39,202 nt of DNA from Neorhizobium huautlense (GCF_030811685.1 NZ_JAUSRF010000028.1:1-39202); one strand, 5' to 3'; shown: positions 29,943 to 37,223, numbered from the stretch's first letter. Notes: generated by a model from the letters alone, not told the origin. A program made the numbers and translations.

Positions 29943-30473
29943 ATGAAAAAGATCGCACTCACCGTCGCCGCCATGATGACAGCTACGGCTGCATTTGCAC
30001 AGTCGGCAACCGAGTCCACAGGCGTTAACTCCGCGTTGGGCGTCGCACCAAAGACGGAGGACTTCATCATGCAGGCATCCGCCAGCGACGTCTTTGAAAT
30101 CGAGTCCAGCAAGCTCGCCATGCAAAAGGGTGACGATGCCGTCAAGAAATTCGCGACGCAGATGATTGCCGACCATGAGAAGACAACGGCAGAACTGACT
30201 GCGCTGCTCAACAGCGGAAAGGTTCAGGGCAAGGCTGAGACCACTCTCATTGATGACCACAAGGAAAACGTTGAGGAGCTCGCCAAATTGCTGGGCGCTG
30301 AATTCAACGAGGAATACATCGACGATCAGGTCGAAGCGCACGAGGATGCCGTCGATCTCTTCAAGCGTTATGCAGAGGAAGGCGAGAATGCGGACCTCAA
30401 GGCATTCGCTGCCAAACATCTTCCCGCTCTCGAGCATCACTACAAAATGGCTCAGGACATGGACAAAGACTGA
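29943..30473 (+). CDS. DUF4142 (ferritin-like, secreted) protein
   Basis: AAGGGAGA lies 7 bases before the ATG. A signal peptide (MKKIALTVAAMMTATAAFAQ) is followed by a four-helix bundle of DUF4142: FIMQASASDVFEIESSKLAM, then FATQMIADHEKTTAELTALL, EEYIDDQVEAHEDAVDLFKR and KAFAAKHLPALEHHYKMAQD. Regularly spaced Glu, His and Asp residues resemble ferritin-like metal sites, but no metal role is proven. It is periplasmic, frequent in rhizobial stress regulons, and has its own promoter and terminator here. Confidence 0.9.
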   Translation: MKKIALTVAAMMTATAAFAQSATESTGVNSALGVAPKTEDFIMQASASDVFEIESSKLAMQKGDDAVKKFATQMIADHEKTTAELTALLNSGKVQGKAETTLIDDHKENVEELAKLLGAEFNEEYIDDQVEAHEDAVDLFKRYAEEGENADLKAFAAKHLPALEHHYKMAQDMDKD

Positions 30474-30492
30474 TTATCGCGCCCGTTACAAG

Positions 30493-30516
30493 AAAGGCGG
30501 CATCTCTGCCGCCTTT
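30493..30516 (+). terminator. Hairpin terminator after the DUF4142 gene
   Basis: AAAGGCGGCA (30493-30502), TCTC loop, TGCCGCCTTT (30507-30516). It ends with a short T stretch (TTTGTT). The stem is strong and the A/T flanks suit termination on both strands, also for the convergent small gene at 30522. Confidence 0.75.
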
Positions 30517-30521
30517 GTTCG

Positions 30522-30678
30522 TTAGAGGCTTTTAGCCTCCGGCCGTCCTTGTTCCTTCCGCTTCGGATCCTCGCGCTCTTCCTCGGGCGTTTTCGTCGTA
30601 TCGACACTTTCGTTGAAGCGGCTGTTATCATCGTCATCCAACATGGTCCGGTCGGCCTCTTTGATCGTTTTCGGTCAT
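30522..30678 (-). pseudogene. Small hydrophilic gene with a frameshift at the start
   Basis: An ideal ribosome site (AAAAAGGAGAAATAAA) precedes an ATG at 30678, but that frame stops after 14 codons (MTENDQRGRPDHVG). The neighbouring frame, open after that ATG, reads KTIKEADRTMLDDDDNSRFN, then ESVDTTKTPEEEREDPKRKE and ends GRPEAKSL at 30522. A small indel near 30665-30670 would join ATG and frame into a roughly 50-residue acidic protein. Alternatively translation starts at the second ATG (30644) without a ribosome site, giving 40 residues. The family is unknown. It could be a recent mutation or a sequencing error. Confidence 0.45.
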
Positions 30679-30745
30679 TTTATTTCTCCTTTTTCTCCCA
30701 ACAGGTGAGATGGCAAAATGTGTCCGGGAAAGGGCGGCTATCGAA

Positions 30746-30770
30746 GGAACGAACGCCACGCGGCTGGGTT
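30746..30770 (+). promoter_or_regulatory. RpoE2/EcfG-type promoter
   Basis: GGAAC (30746-30750), 17 bases, then GTT (30768-30770). It lies 27 bases upstream of the ATG at 30798. Confidence 0.65.
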
Positions 30771-30797
30771 GTGTTCAATTGGAACGGAGCCAGAGCT

Positions 30798-31130
30798 ATG
30801 GAAACGAAAGACAATCCAACTGTCGTAGAGAATGCTACGGATGCACGACAAGGTCGGACAGGACTACCGGTACTGACTATTCTCGCTGCAGCGCTGATCT
30901 TGGCAGGCATTGCCTGGGCCGGTGCCGAGTGGTGGGGCGAAGCGACCGACCCTCCGGCTGAGCAAACAGGCGCTGCCGGTCAACCAAAAAAGTCTGCGCC
31001 ATCAAGCCCGGCACCTACGTCCGGAACCGGCAACACGGCGCCCACTGACACGACGCCGCACTCCCAAAGTGGCACCGGTGGGCCGGTGCCGACGACCAAT
31101 CCAACCGGCACCACGACAGAAAAACCATAG
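30798..31130 (+). CDS. Single-pass membrane protein with Thr/Pro-rich exterior tail
   Basis: CGGAG lies about 10 bases before the ATG. The 110-residue product has a short cytosolic part (METKDNPTVVENATDARQGR), one transmembrane helix (LPVLTILAAALILAGIAWAG) and a low-complexity Thr/Pro/Gly/Ser tail (TSGTGNTAPTDTTPHSQSGT). The tail probably lies in the periplasm as a flexible spacer. The family is not recognised. The stress promoter 27 bases upstream supports expression. Confidence 0.65.
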   Translation: METKDNPTVVENATDARQGRTGLPVLTILAAALILAGIAWAGAEWWGEATDPPAEQTGAAGQPKKSAPSSPAPTSGTGNTAPTDTTPHSQSGTGGPVPTTNPTGTTTEKP

Positions 31131-31211
31131 CCCCGGTCAAGATTTTCGCATTGGGAGGGCCACAATTGGCTCTCTCCATCACGCGGGCAGGGCGTTCTCA
31201 GGTGGCTTGCA

Positions 31212-32075
31212 TCATATCATGATCTCACCACCTGTGACCGGAATGACCGCTCCCGTCATGTAGCTGCCAAGATCCGAGGCAAGAAGGACATATGCCCCGG
31301 CCAGTTCCGCGGGCTGGCCTGCCCGCTTCAACAAGGTTTGCTCGCCGAACTTCGCCGATTTCTCCGGTGGCATGGTCGAGGGGATCAGCGGCGTCCAGAT
31401 CGGTCCCGGTGCGACAGCATTCACGCGTATACCCTTGTCGGCAAACATCTCGGCCAGTCCCGCGGTAAAGTTCGAGACGGCACCTTTCGTTGATGCGTAG
31501 GCCAGAAGCGGGGGAGACGGCTGGCGGGACTGAATGGATGTGGTGTTGATGATCGCGCCGCCGGGTTTCATATGGCGCGCAGCGGCTTTCGAAAGAAAGA
31601 ACGGCGCATATATGTTGGTCCGAAAAGTTTCATCCCATTCGTCTGCACTGATATCGCTGATATCGGCATAGGTCCGCTGGAAGGCTGCGTTGTTGACGAG
31701 GATATCAAGGCTGCCAAGCTCGGCCACCGTCCGTTCAACCAGGTCGATGCAGTGATCCTCCGATTTGATGTCGCCGGGGATCACGAGGGCCTTGCGGCCG
31801 GCTTCTTCCACCCACTTGGCCGTATCGCGCGCATCCTCATCTTCGTTGAGATAGGAGATCACAACGTCGGCGCCTTCGCGGGCAAAGGCGATGGCGACTG
31901 CTTTACCGATACCGGAGTCAGCGCCCGTGATGAGAGCAACCCTGCCTGTGAGTTTTCCATTGCCCTGATAGGAATTTTCGCCGTGATCGGGCAAAGGCTT
32001 CATGAGCTTGGTTTCGCCCGGAGGCTGTTGCTGCTGTTCGGGCTGCGGCGGGGAGGGGCGACGTGGTTCTTTCAT
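31212..32075 (-). CDS. SDR family oxidoreductase (paralogue of 25289-26188)
   Basis: The start at 32075 has CAGGAGA 9 bases upstream. The 287-residue protein begins with a Pro/Gln-rich leader (RRPSPPQPEQQQQPPGE), then PLPDHGENSYQGNGKLTGR, the cofactor loop TGADSGIG, NNAAF, Ser in NTTSIQSRQP, catalytic Tyr and Lys in YASTK, and GPIWTPL. The two SDRs share the leader type and the PDHGE-SY-GxG-L-GR stretch, so they arose from one ancestor. Many such stress-induced SDRs reduce sugar aldehydes or other carbonyls with NADP. Its promoter is the GGAAC site 31 bases upstream. Confidence 0.9.
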   Translation of the reverse strand: MKEPRRPSPPQPEQQQQPPGETKLMKPLPDHGENSYQGNGKLTGRVALITGADSGIGKAVAIAFAREGADVVISYLNEDEDARDTAKWVEEAGRKALVIPGDIKSEDHCIDLVERTVAELGSLDILVNNAAFQRTYADISDISADEWDETFRTNIYAPFFLSKAAARHMKPGGAIINTTSIQSRQPSPPLLAYASTKGAVSNFTAGLAEMFADKGIRVNAVAPGPIWTPLIPSTMPPEKSAKFGEQTLLKRAGQPAELAGAYVLLASDLGSYMTGAVIPVTGGEIMI

Positions 32076-32106
32076 GGCTGTCTCCTGTATGTTGCAACAG
32101 CGCGCT

Positions 32107-32131
32107 AACCAGACATGAGACCCGCAGTTCC
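32107..32131 (-). promoter_or_regulatory. RpoE2/EcfG-type promoter
   Basis: Minus strand GGAAC (32131-32127), 17 bases, then GTT (TT at 32108-32107). It lies 31 bases upstream of the ATG at 32075. Confidence 0.7.
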
Positions 32132-32270
32132 AACCCCGCTCATTTTCTTGAACCCTTTCGGATGGACGAGCCGCGCTAGTGCCGATCACGACATCGCACC
32201 CCATTAAAGCGGTGCCTGTTCCGGATCGGCATCCGATCAGCCTGCGCAGTTGGCAAAGGCAAAGCTTTCG

Positions 32271-32438
32271 CTAGCTGCCGAAGGCGCCGTAAATTGCGAT
32301 CCAGACGAAAAATCCACCCATGGCGGTTGCCACCATGGCGTAAGCAATAATGCCTGCGAGCGGGAGAGAAGGGCGATTTTTGCGAGAACCTGACGACACT
32401 TCTCTGCTCGGCAGGTTGTTTTCATATGACTTGTTCAT
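32271..32438 (-). CDS. Small membrane protein (55 residues)
   Basis: From ATG 32438, the product reads MNKSYENNLPSREVSSGSRK and continues with one transmembrane helix (AGIIAYAMVATAMGGFFVWI), ending AIYGAFGS. The ribosome site is weak (GAGAA). The family is not recognised, but the composition is convincingly membrane-protein-like. It is downstream of the lipoprotein gene on the same strand and may be co-transcribed. Confidence 0.55.
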   Translation of the reverse strand: MNKSYENNLPSREVSSGSRKNRPSLPLAGIIAYAMVATAMGGFFVWIAIYGAFGS

Positions 32439-32541
32439 TGCATATTCTCGATTTGGACAGGGGAAATGAGGCGACCGTACCGCCACTTGGTTTTGATCAT
32501 GGACAAGCAAGTATTCGTCGGAAAGCACGGTTGGCGCTCGC

Positions 32542-32883
32542 TCAATCAGGTCGGTCGGCGTCATCCGGCAAGTTGATAATACGCCTGCTCACGATAGCCA
32601 GACTTCTATCCGCGCGGATCACATACCGTTCGACGACACGGTCGCCCGCGGAATTGTAGAACTCGTGGCTGAATCCGCTCCCTATAGGAGATTTGTTCAG
32701 CTTGGTTCGGGGCTGCCCGCGATAGGTGATACTTCCGGGTACCGGGTTCAGCCCGTCACTGCGGCTTTGTGAAAGCGGCGCCGGGTCGGAGCCCGTACTG
32801 CATGCCGAGAGGCACGCCAAGGTGATGAGCAGAATGAGCTTTTTAATGACGCCGTCTCTGAAAGTGCTTGCTGAAGCATGCAA
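32542..32883 (-). CDS. Small lipoprotein
   Basis: A 113-residue product with a lipoprotein signal: positively charged start, then VIKKLILLITLACLSACSTG, where Cys28 would be lipidated. The mature part (SQSRSDGLNPVPGSITYRGQ, then FYNSAGDRVVERYVIRADRS) is polar and beta-rich. The start codon has no good ribosome site. Its role is unknown, probably periplasmic or outer-membrane-anchored. Confidence 0.65.
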   Translation of the reverse strand: MHASASTFRDGVIKKLILLITLACLSACSTGSDPAPLSQSRSDGLNPVPGSITYRGQPRTKLNKSPIGSGFSHEFYNSAGDRVVERYVIRADRSLAIVSRRIINLPDDADRPD

Positions 32884-32986
32884 ATAGGAAGCGATAGCGA
32901 CAAACCTGATCCTTAGGGTCTTTGCTCTTTAATGTCGTGGGGCGCTCTTAGCCTGGCGCCCCATTCCGTGTTCCCGTCTCGAAGTC

Positions 32987-33217
32987 TTACCGAAGGTGTG
33001 CTTCCGATCTGGGCTCGCCAATCTGGATCGCGCGAGAGAACGGCACAAGCTGCCAGAGGGCCGATATGCCGACAAGTACGTAGACGATCTTGGAAAGCGT
33101 CGCCTGCTGTCCGCCGAACAGAGCAGCGACTAGGTCAAAATCGGCGATACCAACCAGTAGCCAGTTAACGCCGCCGATGATTACCAGTAGGAGGGTAATG
33201 AGATTGATCGAGCGCAT
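32987..33217 (-). CDS. DUF378 small membrane protein
   Basis: AAAGGAGA precedes the ATG at 33217. The 76-residue product begins MRSINLITLLLVIIGGVNWL, then LVGIADFDLVAALFGGQQAT and LSKIVYVLVGISALWQLVPF. The NxITxxLxIIGGxNWLLVG opening and two membrane helices are the DUF378 signature. Family function is unknown, and it is common in bacterial stress regulons. A GGAAC-N17-GTT promoter lies 26 bases upstream. Confidence 0.92.
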   Translation of the reverse strand: MRSINLITLLLVIIGGVNWLLVGIADFDLVAALFGGQQATLSKIVYVLVGISALWQLVPFSRAIQIGEPRSEAHLR

Positions 33218-33243
33218 TTTTTCTCCTTTGTTTGCGGGCGGCT

Positions 33244-33268
33244 AACATCACGATAGCCACGAAGTTCC
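33244..33268 (-). promoter_or_regulatory. RpoE2/EcfG-type promoter
   Basis: Minus strand GGAAC (33268-33264), 17 bases, then GTT (TT at 33245-33244). It lies 26 bases upstream of the DUF378 ATG at 33217. Confidence 0.7.
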
Positions 33269-33385
33269 TTCCTGCGGATGAAACAGGTTTGATACCGTGA
33301 CCGTGCGACGGTGGGCCGGAGCGCGACCATGGAATTTCATAATGGCCTGCACGAGCTTGGGGACCGGTATGCACTGCATATGCAA

Positions 33386-33410
33386 AGACCCGCGCCTCTC
33401 ACGCGGGTCT
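33386..33410 (-). terminator. Hairpin after the KGG-type gene
   Basis: AGACCCGCG (33386-33394) and CGCGGGTCT (33402-33410) form a perfect 9-bp stem with a 7-base loop, flanked by A/T-rich sequence. It lies just downstream of the minus-strand stop at 33431. Confidence 0.65.
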
Positions 33411-33430
33411 GAAAAATTCGAACAGTCGCC

Positions 33431-33610
33431 TTAGTGACTGTTTTTGTGGCTCTGCTGACCAGCCTTTACGTGCTGTTCATGCGAACCACCTTGCGTACCG
33501 CGCGTATTGTCGGACTGGCCCTTTGAGCTTGAGGCTTTTGCCTCCTGGTTCTTATGGCTCTGCTGGCCGGCCTTGACGTGCTGTTCGTGGCTTCCACCTT
33601 GGTTTGCCAT
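33431..33610 (-). CDS. KGG-type stress protein with a duplicated 17-residue unit
   Basis: AAGGAG lies 7 bases before the ATG at 33610. The 59-residue protein starts MANQ and contains the 17-residue unit GGSHEQHVKAGQQSHKN at residues 5-21 and again, identical, at residues 41-57, joined by a polar linker (QEAKASSSKGQSDNTRGTQ). Similar Gly/His/Lys-rich repeats define stress-induced KGG proteins of enterobacteria and rhizobia, which are hydrophilic and probably disordered. A GGAAC-N17-GTT promoter lies 48 bases upstream. Confidence 0.85.
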   Translation of the reverse strand: MANQGGSHEQHVKAGQQSHKNQEAKASSSKGQSDNTRGTQGGSHEQHVKAGQQSHKNSH

Positions 33611-33658
33611 CTGGGTCTCCTTGGTTTTTTCCGAGATCTGAATTGACCTCGACCCTCG

Positions 33659-33683
33659 AACAAAAGGGTTTGCGGACTGTTCC
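33659..33683 (-). promoter_or_regulatory. RpoE2/EcfG-type promoter
   Basis: Minus strand GGAAC (33683-33679), 17 bases, then GTT (TT at 33660-33659). It lies 48 bases upstream of the KGG-type gene start at 33610. Confidence 0.7.
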
Positions 33684-33748
33684 CTTGGCCGCGAAATTGT
33701 CTCCTATCGTACCATCCGCCACGAACGCCGCTGCGATTGACCTATGCA

Positions 33749-33773
33749 GGAACTTCTCAGGCTCCTTCCTGTT
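33749..33773 (+). promoter_or_regulatory. RpoE2/EcfG-type promoter of the manganese catalase gene
   Basis: GGAAC (33749-33753), 17 bases, then GTT (33771-33773). It lies 50 bases upstream of the ATG at 33824 and is divergent from the promoter at 33659-33683. Confidence 0.7.
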
Positions 33774-33823
33774 CGCTGCCCGATATCTGTCCAGGTATCG
33801 GAAACCCACACGAGGAGATAACG

Positions 33824-34687
33824 ATGTTCAGTTTCGACAAGCGTTTGCAGTATCCGGTCAAGGTCAACACTCCAGACCCCATTTTTGCTCGGATGCTCCA
33901 GCAGGCCATTGGTGGCGTCGAAGGCGAGATCCGCGTCTGTATGCAGTATTTCTTCCAGGCATGGGGCGCACGTGGCCCGACCACGAAATACCGGGACATG
34001 CTTCTTCACACGGCAACCGAGGAAATCGGTCATATCGAAATGCTGGCCACAGCCGTTGCCCTCAATCTCGACAAGGCTCCGGCCAGCCTTGCCGAAGCAG
34101 GCGCTGCAGACGGGATCGTCGGCGCAGTCATGGGTGGCGAAAACCCGCGTCACGTTGTCGAAGGCATGCTGCACCGTCACATCTTATCGACGGGTATGGC
34201 GGCTTTTCCTGGCAATTCGGAAGGCGTGCCATTTGACATGTCGCATATTTACGCGAGCGGCAATCTCGCCGCCGACATGTATTGCAACGTGGCGGCTGAA
34301 AGCACGGGGCGCGTGTTGGCGACGCGTCTTTACAATGCCGCGCATGATGATGGCATGAAGGACATGCTTCATTTCATGATCGCCCGCGACACCATGCACC
34401 AGCAACAGTGGCTGGCAGTTATCGAGGAACTCGGCGGACACGAAGGTGCGCTGCCGATTCCGAATAGCTTCCCCCAAGACAAGGAAGATCAGACTCACAA
34501 CTACGATTTCTTTGCTACCGCGTCGGACGGCTCAGTGCCTCCGCCTGCGCGATGGAACGACGGCCCGTCGATAGACGGAAAGGGCCAGTTTACGGTGTTC
34601 CAGAACGTACCTATGGGCGAAGAGCCGGTCTTAGGACCGGCACGCCCGGACAGCGGCGCTCAAAACGAGCAGATTGACAAAATCTGA
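33824..34687 (+). CDS. Manganese catalase
   Basis: GAGGAG precedes the ATG at 33824 by 7 bases. The 287-residue protein reads FSFDKRLQYPVKVNTPDPIF, with dimanganese-ligand segments GGVEGEIRV (Glu33/Glu35), TEEIGHIE (Glu66/Glu67, His70), CNVAAESTGRVLATRLY and RDTMHQQQW. A C-terminal extension carries PIPNSFPQDKEDQTHNYDFF and VPMGEEPVLGPARPD. This matches manganese catalases, which dismutate hydrogen peroxide in the cytosol without haem. Family members are typically 270-300 residues. It should protect against peroxide during stress. It has its own general-stress promoter. Confidence 0.95.
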   Translation: MFSFDKRLQYPVKVNTPDPIFARMLQQAIGGVEGEIRVCMQYFFQAWGARGPTTKYRDMLLHTATEEIGHIEMLATAVALNLDKAPASLAEAGAADGIVGAVMGGENPRHVVEGMLHRHILSTGMAAFPGNSEGVPFDMSHIYASGNLAADMYCNVAAESTGRVLATRLYNAAHDDGMKDMLHFMIARDTMHQQQWLAVIEELGGHEGALPIPNSFPQDKEDQTHNYDFFATASDGSVPPPARWNDGPSIDGKGQFTVFQNVPMGEEPVLGPARPDSGAQNEQIDKI

Positions 34688-34695
34688 ACGGTCAG

Positions 34696-34717
34696 CCGGC
34701 CTAGGAAACTGGGCCGG
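34696..34717 (+). terminator. GC-rich hairpin after the catalase gene
   Basis: CCGGCC (34696-34701) and GGCCGG (34712-34717) with a 10-base loop, followed by TTCACTCTTTT. It is a modest terminator candidate 9 bases after the stop. Confidence 0.5.
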
Positions 34718-35030
34718 TTCACTCTTTTCCAAAAACCGTGGCAGGGTGCCGGTCACGCAAGGATGGTGCCGACAATCTAGGAACTGAAGCTTCAATTCCC
34801 AAGCTTCCCGCAATGGTTCCCCGCACTGTGAAGAGAGATCGGCCAAGCGAGAGCGATACCGAAAAAAATTGGGCGCTCGATCAGGTCAGCGAATGATTAG
34901 ACATCTGGAGACTGACCGGAACCGCTGCGTGAGCAGTTGTTGAGCTGGCAGGCTTGGGACTGGGCCGCCTCGATCGCCACAGCGCATCGCATTTCATTCA
35001 ATCCATCGCGACTGCCCTATGCTTTACCGA
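34718..35030. other. Gene-poor stretch
   Basis: No firm gene. A 27-codon frame (34813-34896, MVPRTVKRDRPSESDTEK) is the only plausible small ORF and lacks a ribosome site. No promoter of the GGAAC type is present. Confidence 0.4.
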
Positions 35031-35180
35031 TTACGTTGATCTGATCCAGATCGACGCCAGAGCCGCGATCAACAGCACTACACATAGAAGGGCGGCAAAC
35101 CGCACTATACCGGCTTTCGCGTTCTGAGCTCCTACGAGACGGAAATACCAGTCGGGGCCTTGGTTTCCGGAATGGGGCAT
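35031..35180 (-). CDS. Small membrane protein (49 residues)
   Basis: Starts MPHSGNQGPDWYFRLVGAQN and continues with a transmembrane helix (VRFAALLCVVLLIAALASIW), ending IRST. It begins only 4 bases after the stop of the minus-strand gene 35367-35185, which strongly suggests translational coupling. The ribosome site is weak. The family is not recognised. Confidence 0.6.
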   Translation of the reverse strand: MPHSGNQGPDWYFRLVGAQNAKAGIVRFAALLCVVLLIAALASIWIRST

Positions 35181-35184
35181 GGCT

Positions 35185-35367
35185 TCAGGTCCCGGCGATC
35201 AGGCCGTAGACGGCGATAAAAATGTAGAGAGCGAAGGCTGCAATCGCGAATGCGGCCAAGAAGCCGACTGCGCCGCGTCCCAGCAATACTTTGCGCTTCT
35301 TTTCCTGCGGCGTGTCGTTGGAGGGTGTCAGGCCTGTCGGCGTTTCAGCGCTTTTACGTTCCGTCAT
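35185..35367 (-). CDS. Small membrane protein (60 residues)
   Basis: CAGGAG precedes the ATG at 35367. The product begins MTERKSAETPTGLTPSNDTP, then QEKKRKVLLGRGAVG and a transmembrane helix (FLAAFAIAAFALYIFIAVYG), ending LIAGT. The N-terminus is basic, so it is probably cytoplasmic. It has a GGAAC-N17-GTT promoter 26 bases upstream, divergent from that of the NADH dehydrogenase gene. The family is unknown. Confidence 0.68.
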   Translation of the reverse strand: MTERKSAETPTGLTPSNDTPQEKKRKVLLGRGAVGFLAAFAIAAFALYIFIAVYGLIAGT

Positions 35368-35393
35368 TGGATCACTCCTGTTGGTGCCCGGCG

Positions 35394-35418
35394 AACCAAA
35401 GCATGAGGGGAAAGTTCC
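35394..35418 (-). promoter_or_regulatory. RpoE2/EcfG-type promoter (minus)
   Basis: Minus strand GGAAC (35418-35414), 17 bases, then GTT (TT at 35395-35394). It lies 26 bases upstream of the ATG at 35367. Confidence 0.7.
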
Positions 35419-35431
35419 ATCTTCTCGCAAT

Positions 35432-35456
35432 GGAACTAATGACTTTCGCTCAGGTT
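35432..35456 (+). promoter_or_regulatory. RpoE2/EcfG-type promoter (plus)
   Basis: GGAAC (35432-35436), 17 bases, then GTT (35454-35456). It lies 34 bases upstream of the GTG at 35491. Its -35 box is 13 bases from the divergent -35 box at 35414-35418. Confidence 0.7.
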
Positions 35457-35490
35457 AGCGCGGTTCACTGAGGCCACTCATGAGGAAATT

Positions 35491-36792
35491 GTGCCGGAAC
35501 GTATCCTGATAATCGGAGGAGGCTTTGGCGGCCTTGCTTGTGCGCAAGAACTTGGTGGCACGGATTGCTCCGTCACCGTCATCGATCGTCGCAATCACAA
35601 CCTTTTCCAGCCGTTACTCTATCAAGTCGCGACAGCCGCACTCTCCCCCGCTGATATCGCCGAACCTATTCGCAAGACCTTGGGTCGGCATCGCAACATC
35701 AACATGATCATGGCCGAGGTGGTCGGGATCGACACAGACAGGCAGCAGGTACTGCTCGATGGCGGTGAACGGGTCGACTACGACCGTTTGGTCATCGCCA
35801 CTGGCTCGGAATACAACTATTTCGGCAAGGATGGTTGGCGCGCCAACGCACCAGGCATGAAGACAATTCATGAAGCGCGCCAGATCCGGCAGCGTCTTCT
35901 GTCGTCATTCGAGAAGGCGGAGAGAGCCCACGACGAACAGGAAAAGCGCAACCTCCTCACCTACGTGGTGATCGGAGGTGGGCCGACTGGCGTGGAGATT
36001 GCAGGAGCGATATCCGAGCTTGGTCGCTTCATGATCAACCGGGACTTCAGACACATCCAACCTGACCAATTCAAGGTCATCCTGATTGAAGCGGGGCCAA
36101 GGATACTCGCGGCATTTCCGGAAAAGCTCATCGACTACGCGCGTCATTACCTCGAGAAAATAGGCGTCGAGGTGCGCACAGGTGAACGGGTTCTCGATGT
36201 AACATCAGATGGCGTCACGGTTGGAAGTGAGTTCATTCGAACCGGCTGTATCGTCTGGGGCGCCGGCGTCAAGGCATCTCCCGCACATCGGTGGCTCGGA
36301 TTAGATGCCGTGCCGGGAGGACGAATCCCGGTGGATGATCAGTTGCGTGTCGTAGGCCACCAGAACATTTTCGCTCTTGGAGACACCGCCGATTTTAAAG
36401 GAACGGATGGAAAGCCGCTACCTGGCCTTGCTCAGGTTGCCAAGCAGCAGGGGATCTATCTCGGACGGTATTTGAAAGGCGGAGACGCAAACCCTGCAGG
36501 ATTTGCTTTCAGGAACCGAGGGAATACGGCGGTCATCGGTCGAAACGCTGCCATTTTTGATTTCGGCAAATGGACCTTGAAAGGGCGGACCGCCTGGCTC
36601 TTGTGGGCCTTCGTGCACGTGTATCTGCTGATCAATTTCGAGAAGCGCATTCTCGTGAGTATTCAATGGATTTGGCGCTACCTCACCCGACAGCGTAGTG
36701 CTCGCCTGATCGAGGAAGGTTCGATCAGAGAGACCGATGTGACAGCGTCCTCTATCATTTACTCAGTGACCGGACCGGGAGGTGATCGATGA
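35491..36792 (+). CDS. Type II NADH dehydrogenase (NDH-2), FAD/NAD-dependent oxidoreductase
   Basis: Begins at a GTG with GAGGA 4-5 bases upstream. The 433-residue protein has the FAD-binding GGGFGG at the N-terminus, RRNHNLFQPLLYQVATAALS, the NAD-binding GGGPTGVEIAGA, a GCIVWGAGVKASP segment and FALGDTADF near the flavin. The C-terminus has amphipathic/hydrophobic stretches (AWLLWAFVHVYLLINFEKRI) that anchor it to the inner membrane, as in NDH-2 enzymes that pass electrons from NADH to quinone without proton pumping. The stop overlaps the next start (ATGA). It has a divergent stress promoter. Confidence 0.9.
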   Translation: MPERILIIGGGFGGLACAQELGGTDCSVTVIDRRNHNLFQPLLYQVATAALSPADIAEPIRKTLGRHRNINMIMAEVVGIDTDRQQVLLDGGERVDYDRLVIATGSEYNYFGKDGWRANAPGMKTIHEARQIRQRLLSSFEKAERAHDEQEKRNLLTYVVIGGGPTGVEIAGAISELGRFMINRDFRHIQPDQFKVILIEAGPRILAAFPEKLIDYARHYLEKIGVEVRTGERVLDVTSDGVTVGSEFIRTGCIVWGAGVKASPAHRWLGLDAVPGGRIPVDDQLRVVGHQNIFALGDTADFKGTDGKPLPGLAQVAKQQGIYLGRYLKGGDANPAGFAFRNRGNTAVIGRNAAIFDFGKWTLKGRTAWLLWAFVHVYLLINFEKRILVSIQWIWRYLTRQRSARLIEEGSIRETDVTASSIIYSVTGPGGDR

Positions 36793-36986
36793 CACAGATC
36801 TGGTTTTTTGCTCTGGTGGCGGGGGCAACACTTTTCGCCATCGCCATTTCCGTCGCATCAAAAAAGATGATGTGGCTCGGCGTGGTTTTGTCGACCGTGG
36901 GAGTGCTCGGAGTTGGCTTCTATTTTTTCAATGGCAGCCAAGCGGGTCCAAATGATCCACCTGACGTTTCCAGCCCCTCCCGATGA
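36789..36986 (+). CDS. Small membrane protein (65 residues), coupled to NDH-2
   Basis: Starts within the NDH-2 stop codon (ATGA). The product has two hydrophobic helices (MTQIWFFALVAGATLFAIAI, then MMWLGVVLSTVGVLGVGFYF) and a polar tail. Coupling suggests it partners with the dehydrogenase or its quinone site (inference). The family is not recognised. Confidence 0.72.
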   Translation: MTQIWFFALVAGATLFAIAISVASKKMMWLGVVLSTVGVLGVGFYFFNGSQAGPNDPPDVSSPSR

Positions 36987-37016
36987 ATGATCAATGGTGC
37001 AAGACGAGGATGCGTG

Positions 37017-37187
37017 ATGGCTCAACACGAAAAGCCTGCAAGCGGCATGATGCTGTTCGTTGCGCTCCTACTGACAGCGGCGCTGGGGTGAGGGGCGCTC
37101 TACTTTTTCGTACTCACTCCGGGAGATCCAGACAGTAACACGATGCAGCGACCGCAAGACGGGACGTTGGAGCAGCACACGCGATGA
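37017..37187 (+). pseudogene. Small membrane protein with an in-frame TGA
   Basis: GAGGA precedes the ATG at 37017 by 6 bases. Translation gives MAQHEKPASGMMLFVALLLT, then AALG and a TGA stop at 37089-37091. The same frame continues sensibly with GALYFFVLTPGDPDSNTMQR and ends PQDGTLEQHTR at 37187. The interrupted helix (FVALLLTAALG-stop-GALYFFV) would be one transmembrane segment. The likely ancestral codon is TGG, so a nonsense mutation or sequencing error is the simplest explanation. It sits in the NDH-2 unit. Confidence 0.55.
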
Positions 37188-37223
37188 TGTGTCAGCGCGA
37201 CTGTGTCGGGTGAATGATGCGAG

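Noticed and set aside
37089..37091. TGA as a selenocysteine codon
   Set aside because: No Sec insertion hairpin was recognised and the context is a short membrane peptide. A TGG-to-TGA change or sequencing error is simpler.
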